A stretch of DNA of 41,470 bases from contig SYMW01000252.1 of assembly GCA_005805305.1 (NCBI GenBank), forward strand, positions 1-41,470, in the 5' to 3' direction. The stretch comes from Verrucomicrobiales bacterium (lineage in GTDB: Bacteria; Verrucomicrobiota; Verrucomicrobiia; Limisphaerales; F1-80-MAGS106). Under the pieces are notes generated by a model, which was given only the letters and a program-made list of their open reading frames with translations, did not search any database and was not told the DNA's origin. The position numbers and the translations under genes were made by a program. Shown here piece by piece: positions 18,487 through 28,671 of this stretch (position 1 is its first letter; every line of letters begins with the position of its first letter).

Positions 18487-19380
18487 ATGCACCGCGCCCG
18501 GCTGATTGAGAATCTGGACCTCCCCGAGTTGGCGCCCTACCTGACGATGCGTCGCATGGAGGAACACCGCAAGGAAGGCCTGTTCGTCGCCGAAGGGGAC
18601 AAGGTGGTGCATCGGCTGATCCGGAGCCATTTCGGAATCCAATCATTGCTGGTTCTGCCAGAACGCTCGGCCGAATTCCAGGAGGCGCTTCTGATCCGGA
18701 ACGAGACGGTTCCCGTCTACGTGGCCGCCAAGCATGTGTTGGAGGATCTCACTGGCTATGCGATGTATCAAGGCGTGCTCGCGATCGGCCTCGTCCCTCC
18801 CTCCGCGGAATTGGCTGGCTTGATCGCCGCGTCGATGCCCGCTCCCCTCTTCGCGGCTCTGGAGGGAATCGCCAATTCCGAAAACGTGGGAGCCCTGGTT
18901 CGCAGCGCGGCGGCGTTCGGCCTCGACGGACTGATCGTGGGAGAAACATGCTGCAGCCCCTACCTCCGGCGCGCGGTTCGAAACTCAATGGGTGGCATCT
19001 TTAAGCTGTCCGTGGTGGAGAGCTGCAATCTCATGGATTCCTTGAGGCTGCTCAAATCTTGCGGGATCCAGTGCGTGGCCGCGCATCCGGGAGCGAGAAC
19101 GAAACCCCTCGAAGAGGTGGATCTGAAATTAGGGACCTGCCTGGTTCTAGGGAACGAAGGCGGCGGTCTCACAGAGGCAACGCTCGACCTCTGCGACTGC
19201 CATGCCTCCATCCCGATGAGCAACGGCATAGACTCCCTGAACGTCGCCGGCGCCGCCGCGGTTGGTTTCTACGAAGCCGACCGGCAGAGGCGCATCGCCA
19301 AAGCCGGTGACGGACGAATTCATCGGAATGTGAACTTGAACCTCATCGCTCATGCCACAGCCTCTCCCGAGAATCGCTGA
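18487..19380 (+). CDS. TrmH/SpoU family RNA methyltransferase
   Basis: FAALEGIANSENVGALVRSAAAFGLDGLIVG, CLVLGNEGGGLTEATLDLCDCHASIPMSNGIDSLNVAGAAAVGFYE. Confidence 0.93.
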   Translation: MHRARLIENLDLPELAPYLTMRRMEEHRKEGLFVAEGDKVVHRLIRSHFGIQSLLVLPERSAEFQEALLIRNETVPVYVAAKHVLEDLTGYAMYQGVLAIGLVPPSAELAGLIAASMPAPLFAALEGIANSENVGALVRSAAAFGLDGLIVGETCCSPYLRRAVRNSMGGIFKLSVVESCNLMDSLRLLKSCGIQCVAAHPGARTKPLEEVDLKLGTCLVLGNEGGGLTEATLDLCDCHASIPMSNGIDSLNVAGAAAVGFYEADRQRRIAKAGDGRIHRNVNLNLIAHATASPENR

Positions 19381-20419
19381 CGCCATTCTTCTCTCGCTGC
19401 TGTTCCATTTTTCAACCGGCAACGCGGGCGCCGCGCCGGCATTGGAACGGTTTGAATTCTCGAAACCGCAGATGGGAGCGCCGTTCAGAATAGTCCTCTA
19501 CGCGGAAGGGAAAGAGCGCGCGGAAAAAGCTGCGGCCAGGGCATTCGAGAGGGTGGAAGCACTCAATCAAATTCTCAGCGACTACGAATACGACAGCGAA
19601 TTGAGCGCTCTCTCGAGAAGCTCCGGCTCCGGCCAGGCTATCGCGGTCAGCAAGGAGCTGTGGCATGTGTTGTGCCGCTCTCAAGAATTGGCCCTGGAAA
19701 CAGCCGGCGCTTTCGACATCACGGTCGGCCCTTACACGAGCCTTTGGCGGAAATCCCGTCGAGAACGCAAGCTGCCAGATCCAGCACTGATGACCGAGTT
19801 GAAGGCATGCGTTGGTTTCCATTTGCTGGCGCTGGACCGGAAGAAACGCAGTGCTTTGCTCAAAGCGCCTCGAATGCGGCTGGACCTTGGCGGCATCGCA
19901 AAAGGATACGTGGTGGACCAGGCGCTGCTCACGCTGAAAAACGAGGGGATTCGATCGGCCTTGGTCGCCGCGGCGGGAGATTTGGCCGTCAGCGCCGCGC
20001 CTCCAGGCAGGCATGGTTGGGAGGTCGCCATGAGCCAGCACGATCTCGTAAAGCCTCCTTCAAGCGAGATCGTGACCATCAAGAACCAAGCGATGGCGAC
20101 GTCAGGCGATCTTTTTCAATATGTGGAGATCGACGGGATACGTTACTCCCATATCCTCAATCCAAAAACGGGCGTCGGCCTCAAGGATCACAGTCTAGTC
20201 ACCGTGATCGCCAAGGACTGCATCACGGCGGATGGTTGGGCGACTGCGATCAGTGTCCTGGGCCCCAAACCAGGGGTTGCCGCGGCGGAGAAGCATGGCG
20301 GATTGGCGGCGTGCGTTCTCGCGAAGGAAGGAGGTTTGATTCAGACCGCCAAATCCAAGCGATTTGATAGATTCTTGAGACAAAGCAGACGTTCGGCGGG
20401 GCACCAAGACCTGTTCTAA
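19352..20419 (+). CDS. apbE: FAD:protein FMN transferase (ApbE family)
   Basis: MGAPFRIVLYAEGKERAEKAAARAFERVEALNQILSDYEYDSELSALS, AFDITVGPYTSLWR, MRLDLGGIAKGYVVDQAL, MATSGDLFQYVEIDGIRYSHILNPKTG. Confidence 0.92.
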   Translation: MPQPLPRIADAILLSLLFHFSTGNAGAAPALERFEFSKPQMGAPFRIVLYAEGKERAEKAAARAFERVEALNQILSDYEYDSELSALSRSSGSGQAIAVSKELWHVLCRSQELALETAGAFDITVGPYTSLWRKSRRERKLPDPALMTELKACVGFHLLALDRKKRSALLKAPRMRLDLGGIAKGYVVDQALLTLKNEGIRSALVAAAGDLAVSAAPPGRHGWEVAMSQHDLVKPPSSEIVTIKNQAMATSGDLFQYVEIDGIRYSHILNPKTGVGLKDHSLVTVIAKDCITADGWATAISVLGPKPGVAAAEKHGGLAACVLAKEGGLIQTAKSKRFDRFLRQSRRSAGHQDLF

Positions 20420-20447
20420 GCATGGCTGGGTTTGCACCCGTTCTAGC

Positions 20448-20482
20448 CCTTACTACCGGAAAAGGCGAGAAGAGGGACACTT
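20448..20482. repeat. Direct repeat copy 1: CCTTACTACCGGAAAAGGCGAGAAGAGGGACACTT
   Basis: Closely matches 21462-21495, same orientation. Confidence 0.85.
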
Positions 20483-20541
20483 AAAATCGCCCCGATCCAT
20501 CTGCTCGGGCAGGGATAATCCTTGATGAACACTTGAGCCTT

Positions 20542-20976
20542 TTAGTTGCCCGTTGGTTTGAGTTTCGTGAACGGATTGATGAGCCGCACGCCCGTATTTC
20601 TAAACCCGTCCTGGTCGCGGCTGACGACACTCAGATCATGTACCAGCGCCGTTGCCGCCAGACAGGCATCGAGGAGTGGTACCGGTTGCCGCAAGCCGAG
20701 CCGACCCCACTCGTCGGCAACGCGTTCATCGACAGGCAAGATACGGTCGGCGAACTCCGTCGAAAGGCTCTGCAGCTATTTCTCCAAGGCCCGTGCCTGG
20801 TTCTGGTCGCGAATCCGAATCCGCTCAATACCACGGCGAATCTCCCCCAGCACCATCTCGCTCACAGAAAGCTCCTGGGCGACCGTGTGTTCAATCCAGT
20901 CGCGGACGCCGGGATCACATCGGTTCCTTTTGCGCAGTTCACTCAGGACGTTCATGTCGAGCAGGAATCCGCTCAT
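20542..20976 (-). pseudogene. VapC/FitB-like PIN-domain toxin interrupted by an in-frame amber codon
   Basis: MSGFLLDMNVLSELRKRNRCDPGVRDWIEHTVAQELSVSEMVLGEIRRGIERIRIRDQNQARALEK*LQSLSTEFADRILPVDERVADEWGRLGLRQPVPLLDACLAATALVHDLSVVSRDQDGF, single frame with TAG at 20776-20778. Confidence 0.88.
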
Positions 20977-21209
20977 AGCTCAACGGGTCGGTCGATCTGC
21001 GGTTCGCGCTCGAAATCCCGGTCCTCGCCCACGTTCGGCATCTGTGAGAGATACTCCCTGAACGACGGCTTCTTCCCCGCCTTTCCAAGCAACGACTCCC
21101 GTAGGATCCGCCGATGCTCCTCTTCCATCGAAACCCCATGGGCACCGGCCTGTTGTTTCAGTTTCTTGACGACCTTTTCCTCGATTTGTCTGACAATGAG
21201 TTGTGCCAT
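20973..21209 (-). CDS. FitA-like antitoxin (ribbon-helix-helix)
   Basis: MAQLIVRQIEEKVVKKLKQQAGAHGVSMEEEHRRILRESLL. Its stop overlaps the PIN toxin start (ATGA). Confidence 0.88.
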   Translation of the reverse strand: MAQLIVRQIEEKVVKKLKQQAGAHGVSMEEEHRRILRESLLGKAGKKPSFREYLSQMPNVGEDRDFEREPQIDRPVEL

Positions 21210-21312
21210 AGCTCTTCAATTTCGGTTCTGCTATCAATGCTGGCACCAACGCTCATTAAGGGAAGAACGAAGTTCCACAAGCCGGCACGAACCGTGCGTT
21301 CATCCTTAAAAT

Positions 21313-21407
21313 GGCGGTTGATCATATCGAAGATCTCAAAAGCCTGGATGAGAAAATCTTGACGAAGAGGAAGGCATATCCCTGGTGGATCTGATGAGTG
21401 ATTCGGA
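21313..21407 (+). repeat. Dispersed repeat, subfamily 2, copy A
   Basis: AAGATCTCAAAAGCCTGGATGAGAAAATCTTGACGAAGAGGAAGGCATATCCCTGGTGGATCTGATGAGTGATTCGG. Homologous to 22811-22909 and 32552-32650 (minus). Confidence 0.85.
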
Positions 21408-21460
21408 ATCAGGAGCAACTTTCATGGTTGTGTTTCATCGCTGAGTTTGGACATTCTACC

Positions 21461-21495
21461 CCCTACTACCGGAAAGGACGAGAAGGGGGACACTT
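21461..21495. repeat. Direct repeat copy 2: CCCTACTACCGGAAAGGACGAGAAGGGGGACACTT
   Basis: Closely matches 20448-20482. Confidence 0.85.
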
Positions 21496-21735
21496 GGATT
21501 TGGCCTAAGCCTATGGACTCCGCGTTTGTATTTCCGTGTGAGCAATTCCCCGGCCCGCGGCTGTGGCCGAGGGCTCAGCCGCAGAAATGGGATTCGCGTG
21601 GATGAGGTTTAAGATTTCCCCCAACCCTCTCGATCGATCACGGCCTACGGCTAGGTTTCACCGTAGCCGGGTTCCTTTAGGACGCTTCAAGTCCTTGGCT
21701 CCATCATGAGTTGTGGGGATTCACGAGTGCTCGAA

Positions 21736-22721
21736 TCATGGCACCAACGTTCGATAGTATCGGGTCGCGGCATTCGTGGCCGAAGTGTCGATCCAAGATC
21801 CTATGTTCCAACACCCTTGTTGCCAGCAAGCATAAGTGCTTCCTTGAAGATTCGTGAGTGGAAACCACGATTTCAAATCGACGGAGTATTCAATTTTGCT
21901 TGGGCGATGATCCATATTCTGTAGCCCTAAACGAACCCGTCCGTCCGGCAAACGTTCAAACGATTCTATGTGGGGGTTCGATTAGTTCGAAGCGTATCCA
22001 TTCGTTACCCTCTACCACGCCGTCGTCTAGGACCTGGAATTGTACCAAGCGACTGGAATCACCGCTTGCAAACTCCACTCGCTCATCCAGAGCCAGGAAG
22101 ACCACATCTGCCGTCGCAGCGGGGGCTTTCAGTCTCCCCGGATTTGTTCGTCCACCCGTCACACGCAATCGGACACTCGTGGTTGGAGCTCGATCCCCTC
22201 GGCGAACAATCTTGAATGGGTAGTTTCCACCTCCGAATCGTTCCTCCAGAGTAGCTCCGAAACCTTCACCCATTCTGATTGTGGGTGGGCTGTTGCGAAT
22301 GATTACGGTGGTCTTGGTGCGAGGTCCAAATTCTATCCCAGGACCAGCGTCGGTAAGCATTACCTCGACAGTTTCGTCGGGTTCCTGGATCCCATCATCT
22401 TGAATACGGAGCCGAGGTGCGAAAGTTGTGGAAAACACAATCTCTTCAACACTGGCCGAGTAATCTTGCCCTCGTGTCGCGGTACCGCCGAGGATCTTGA
22501 TCCGAAAATTCTCCGCAGATGTCGGGATACCACGAGGCTGGATGTCGAGGTAGATGGAATCGTTAGGCGTTAATTCGTCGAAAGTAATGGAATCCGAAGG
22601 AAACTGGACGACGAACCCTGGGGTTTGAGCATGCCCTGTGATCGAGAATTGCCCCAAACAAACAAGACGTCATTAAGAGGGTGGGAATCGGGAGAGCACA
22701 ACGGACGAGTTTTGCTTTCAT
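21736..22721 (-). pseudogene. Secreted Calx-beta domain protein broken by two homopolymer frameshifts
   Basis: Signal MKAKLVRCALPIPTLLMTSCLFG in one frame, Calx-beta region (ITFDELTPNDSIYLDIQ..., RIQDDGIQEPDETVEVML) in a second, and C-terminal FERLPDGRVRLGLQN...IEYSVDLKSWFPL in a third. Junctions at the C4 run 22652-22655 and G5 run 21972-21976. Confidence 0.75.
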
Positions 22722-22810
22722 GAGTCGATAATGGCGGATTTGCTACTTCATATGTCCATGAAATGGAACGGGAAATGTACAGATCAAAAAGGGGCTCATC
22801 CACCCTGTAC

Positions 22811-22909
22811 GAATCACTCACCAGATCCACATGGGATAGGCCTCTCTCCTTGTCGATCCTTTCTCATCCAGGCTTTTACAAATCTTCGCCATGCTCAACG
22901 ACCGTTGTT
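22811..22909 (-). repeat. Dispersed repeat, subfamily 2, copy B
   Basis: Minus strand GAAGATTTGTAAAAGCCTGGATGAGAAAGGATCGACAAGGAGAGAGGCCTATCCCATGTGGATCTGGTGAGTGATTCG. Confidence 0.85.
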
Positions 22910-22915
22910 TGGATA

Positions 22916-22950
22916 AAAAAAAACCCGTGTTTCGAGGCGCGAAACACGGG
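22916..22950 (-). terminator. Rho-independent terminator
   Basis: CCCGTGTTTCG-loop-CGAAACACGGG perfect 11-bp stem with a T8 tract on the minus strand, downstream of the stop at 22985. Confidence 0.92.
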
Positions 22951-22984
22951 CTTGAAGACACTCTGTCCGATCACATTAAACCGG

Positions 22985-24310
22985 TCACACAGTTTGAGAC
23001 ACTCCAGGAATGGCGATGGGATAGAGGCCGTCCTTGTCCGGAAGGGATTGCGGCAGCGCATCCCAGGCGATTCTCTTGGGCATGACATCAATCTCAGAGT
23101 TCAGCGCCTTATCCCACTCAATGACCTGGCCGGAATAGGTGGCCATGCGGCCCATGACGGAGGTGAGGGAGCTTTTGGCCCCGTTGAACGCCTCATTAAA
23201 CGGCGTGTTGTTGCGAATCGCCGCGAACAAGTCGTCGTGCTCCTGCTGATAAGGATCGTGCGGCATCTCTGGCTTCTTGTAGCGCCAAGCGTTGGCTCCA
23301 CGGATGATGTGGCTGTTGACGTCGCAGCTGCCTGTTGTTCCCACCACCGCCTCGGAGACACTGCTCCAGCATCCTCGGATATGGCGGCATTGGCTCGCGA
23401 GACGTGACCCGTCGGCGTACTCGTACTCCACCGCGTGATGGTCGTAGATTTCACCGTAATCCTTCCCTGTGCGGACCTGCCTTCCACCCATGCCATGACA
23501 CTTCACAGGATACCCATTCTTCACCCAGTTGATCACATCCAGATTGTGGATGTGCTGTTCGCAAATATGGTCGCCGGAGAGCCAAACAAAGTAATACCAG
23601 TTCCTCATCTGATATTCCATCTCGGTTTGACCAGGCTGGCGCGGCTTCACCCACACGCCTCCGTCATTCCAATAGCAACGCATCGACACAATGTCGCCGA
23701 TGGCGCCATCGTGGAGCCTTTTGACAGTTTCGATATAGCCCGGCTGGTGGTGTCTCTGCAGGCCCACGCCCACTTTGAGATTCTTCTTCTTGGCTTCCTC
23801 CGCGGCGGCCAGGACGCGGCGGACGCCAGGTCCATCGACGGCGACCGGTTTCTCCATGAACACGTGTTTCCCCTGCTTTACCGCCTCTTCAAAGTGCATT
23901 GGTCGAAATCCGGGCGGCGTCGTCAGCACGACGACATCGGCGGCCGCGAAGGCCTGCTTGTACGCGTCGAAGCCCACAAACTTATGATCCTCCGAGACTT
24001 CCACCTTGCCTGGGTGCTTGGCCTTCAAATCATTCAAGCTGCTCTCAAGACGGTCTCGGAAAGCGTCGGCCATGGCCACCAGCTTAATATTCGCATTCGT
24101 GCTCAGGGCTTGGTTGGCGGCGCCTGACCCGCGCCCGCCGCACCCGACCAACGCCACTTTGATCTGGTCGTTCCCCGCCGCGTGAGCGGCGCGCTCCACG
24201 GCCAATCCAGCCACCAGCGCGCCCCCCACGGCCGTGGAGGTGGTTCTCAAGAATCGGCGTCGGCTTAATGGCCCGTGCTCCAGAGGAATGGTATTCTCGT
24301 TCATAATCAC
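22985..24310 (-). CDS. Tat-exported Gfo/Idh/MocA family oxidoreductase
   Basis: LSRRRFLRTTSTAVGGALVAGLAVERAAHA signal, VALVGCGGRGSGAANQAL, VVVLTTPPGFRPMHFEEAVKQGKHVFMEKPVAVD. Confidence 0.94.
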   Translation of the reverse strand: MIMNENTIPLEHGPLSRRRFLRTTSTAVGGALVAGLAVERAAHAAGNDQIKVALVGCGGRGSGAANQALSTNANIKLVAMADAFRDRLESSLNDLKAKHPGKVEVSEDHKFVGFDAYKQAFAAADVVVLTTPPGFRPMHFEEAVKQGKHVFMEKPVAVDGPGVRRVLAAAEEAKKKNLKVGVGLQRHHQPGYIETVKRLHDGAIGDIVSMRCYWNDGGVWVKPRQPGQTEMEYQMRNWYYFVWLSGDHICEQHIHNLDVINWVKNGYPVKCHGMGGRQVRTGKDYGEIYDHHAVEYEYADGSRLASQCRHIRGCWSSVSEAVVGTTGSCDVNSHIIRGANAWRYKKPEMPHDPYQQEHDDLFAAIRNNTPFNEAFNGAKSSLTSVMGRMATYSGQVIEWDKALNSEIDVMPKRIAWDALPQSLPDKDGLYPIAIPGVSQTV

Positions 24311-24430
24311 TTCTTCAATGTTGATTTAGTTGATTCAGGCCGCGATTCCATCAGACCGTTCCCGAACTTGCGGCACTCAGTCTCAGCGACTCAAAAATCG
24401 CGATTTGCCCAGCTTGTGGATCCCCACTAC

Positions 24431-26170
<1,740 letters not shown>

Positions 26171-26333
26171 ACGCCGCAATTTCCACGATTTGACGTTTGG
26201 CGGCAATGGTTTTATCAAACGAATCGGAGATCTCCCCCAGTGCCGCCTCCGAAGGCTCCCAGTGAGGGTCTGATCCGATGTCGAACAGGTCCCCTTCCGG
26301 CCGGACAACAATCTTGCCTTTCAAACGGGTTCA

Positions 26334-28661
26334 GTGTTGTGTTCAGGATCGTTTTTCACCAGTTTTTCAGTTCGCTTGAGTGAACCAGGACAAAGCCCTC
26401 GCTCGAGGAGCCGGCGCGGCACGGCCGGGATCCTCTGGCTCCAGTCGTTTCTTGCTCTGCTGACCTGCGGCCACGCGGCTGAACACGGCCCCCTCTCCGT
26501 CAAATCTGCCGCGGGCCATTGGGCTTTCCTGACACCCGCCAACCCTGCCCTTCCAGCCATTCGAGCGACACACTGGCCGAGAACCCCGGTCGATTATTTC
26601 ATCAGGGCCCGGCTGGAGAAAGCGTCCATCGAACCGTCTCCCGAAGCGAGCCGAAGCGTCCTCATTCGCCGGCTCAGTTTTGGGCTTCGAGGCCTGCCGC
26701 CCTCTCCAAGCGAAGTGGCCGCTTTCCTGAACGACGATGCCCCGGATTCCTGGGAACGCCTAGTGGACCGCTTCCTGGCATCCCCCGCCTTTGGAGTGCG
26801 CGCCGCTCAAGCATGGCTGGACGCGGTTGGCTACACGGATTCAAATGGTTACTTCAACGCGGACAGCGATCGCCCTCTGGCTTATCGTTATCGTGATTAC
26901 GTCGTCTCAGCCTTCAATGCGAACAAACCTTACGACCAATTCATTCGAGAACAACTCGCCGGGGACGAGATGATTGGGTTCGTTCGCGACGGCGACGTTT
27001 CCCCGGAACAAGGAGAAAGCCTCGTGGCCACACACTTCTTGCGCAACGCGCCTGACGGCAGTGGAGAAAGCGATGGAAATCCGCTCGAAGTCAAAGTCGA
27101 CCGCTACTCGGTTCTCGAAGGAAACGTCCACATCATCGGATCCGCCTTGCTCGGCTTGACGCTGCAGTGCGCGCGTTGTCACGACCACAAGTTCGAACCC
27201 GTTCTCCAGACCGAGTATTACGGGCTCCAGTCAATCCTGCGACCTGCCTTCGACCCCGAAAAGTGGCTGAAGCCAGGCGAGCGCGTTGTGGGACTCGCCA
27301 CCGCTGTCGAGAGGACTAGGATTCGACAGGCGATCGAGCTATGGGAAAAAGATATTGAAACCCTCAACAAGTCCATTCAGGGACTGATCGCCCCGTTCAA
27401 GGCCAGGCTCCTGGAAGCCAACTTGGCATCCTTGCCCGAGACCGTTCGCAAAGATTTGAAGAAGGCGCTGGACACGGCGGAAAAGGACAGAAAAGAGGAG
27501 GCGAATAAACTACTCAAGGAACATGAAGCGTTATGGAATCTGGCAGAAAAGGCCGTGGCGCGACGCTTTCCAGAATGCGATGCGGCCCTCCACACCTTGA
27601 GGGCCGCGCTCTCCAGGCGCGAATCCGAAAAGCCCCCGGCGCCGACCACAGTCGCGCACGTCTCGGAGCCGCCCACCGCCCCCCCCACGCATCGGCTCCT
27701 AATCCGCGGCAACCACGCTACCGAAGGCCGCGAAGTGGCGCCGACCGCTCTCGAGGCGCTCTCCACGCCCGGAAACCGATATGCCGCCGATTCGAAAGCT
27801 GGTCTCCGCACTTCCGGCCGCCGGCTCGCCCTCGCCCGCTGGCTGACCTCGCCCGAGCATCCCACAGTCGCCCGCTTGATGGTCAACCGTGTTTGGAAGC
27901 AGCATTTTGGGGAAGGCCTGGCCGCCACAGTGGACAACATCGGCGTCAGCGGCTCCCGCCCCACCCATCCTGAATTGATCGACTTCCTCGCGACAGAGTT
28001 GATCCGCTCAAACTGGGATCTGAAGCGGATTCACAGGCTTTTGGTCACCTCGGCGGTGTTTCGCCAAGGCAGCGCTTCGCCTTCCCGCACCCCGTCATCG
28101 GACCCAGACAACACGCTGCTTTGGCGGATGCGGCCTCGCCGAATCGATGCCGAGGAATTTCGCGACGCGATGCTGGCGGTGTCAGGGGAACTGAGCCCAA
28201 CCCTCCACGGCCCTTACACGCCTGTCAGCCAGGATCGGGAAGGGCAAGTGGTGACCGACGACGCTGCCCCGGGAACTCGCCGACGATCCTTGTTCATGCA
28301 ACGCAAGAGAACGGCCCCGATCCACATCCTGGAAGTGTTCGACGCGCCCCAACTCAACCCTGCTTGCGGCCAGCGGACAGCATCCACCGTGTCGCTCCAA
28401 GCCCTGACGCTTTTGAACTCGGATTTCACGCGCCGCAGGGCGCGCGGGATGGCGTCGCGCTTGTCGAACGAGACGCCTGTGGAAGACGCCTACTGGATGA
28501 CCTATTCGCGACCGCCGACGCCGGCTGAGAAGGAGGCCGCGATCGCTTTCCTGAAGACCCAGCAGGAAGTGTATTCGGGAGAGGCGGATGCCGCCCTGAA
28601 AGCCTTGATCGACTGCTGCCAGATGTTGCTTGCCAGCAACGAGTTTTCCTATCTCGACTAA
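26334..28661 (+). CDS. DUF1549/DUF1553 domain-containing protein
   Basis: WPRTPVDYFIRARLEKASIEPSPEASRSVLIRRLSFGLRGLPPS, LQCARCHDHKFEPV, RLALARWLTSPEHPTVARLMVNRVWKQHFGEGL, RRIDAEEFRDAMLAVSG. Confidence 0.95.
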   Translation: MLCSGSFFTSFSVRLSEPGQSPRSRSRRGTAGILWLQSFLALLTCGHAAEHGPLSVKSAAGHWAFLTPANPALPAIRATHWPRTPVDYFIRARLEKASIEPSPEASRSVLIRRLSFGLRGLPPSPSEVAAFLNDDAPDSWERLVDRFLASPAFGVRAAQAWLDAVGYTDSNGYFNADSDRPLAYRYRDYVVSAFNANKPYDQFIREQLAGDEMIGFVRDGDVSPEQGESLVATHFLRNAPDGSGESDGNPLEVKVDRYSVLEGNVHIIGSALLGLTLQCARCHDHKFEPVLQTEYYGLQSILRPAFDPEKWLKPGERVVGLATAVERTRIRQAIELWEKDIETLNKSIQGLIAPFKARLLEANLASLPETVRKDLKKALDTAEKDRKEEANKLLKEHEALWNLAEKAVARRFPECDAALHTLRAALSRRESEKPPAPTTVAHVSEPPTAPPTHRLLIRGNHATEGREVAPTALEALSTPGNRYAADSKAGLRTSGRRLALARWLTSPEHPTVARLMVNRVWKQHFGEGLAATVDNIGVSGSRPTHPELIDFLATELIRSNWDLKRIHRLLVTSAVFRQGSASPSRTPSSDPDNTLLWRMRPRRIDAEEFRDAMLAVSGELSPTLHGPYTPVSQDREGQVVTDDAAPGTRRRSLFMQRKRTAPIHILEVFDAPQLNPACGQRTASTVSLQALTLLNSDFTRRRARGMASRLSNETPVEDAYWMTYSRPPTPAEKEAAIAFLKTQQEVYSGEADAALKALIDCCQMLLASNEFSYLD

Positions 28662-28671
28662 CCACACGCGC

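Noticed and set aside
21285-21299. Small palindrome GCACG-AAC-CGTGC upstream of the antitoxin as a possible operator
   Set aside because: Too short and unsupported by a second copy; not distinguishable from chance in GC-rich DNA.
20533-21309. 258-aa plus ORF across the TA module
   Set aside because: Antisense to recognisable antitoxin and PIN toxin sequences.
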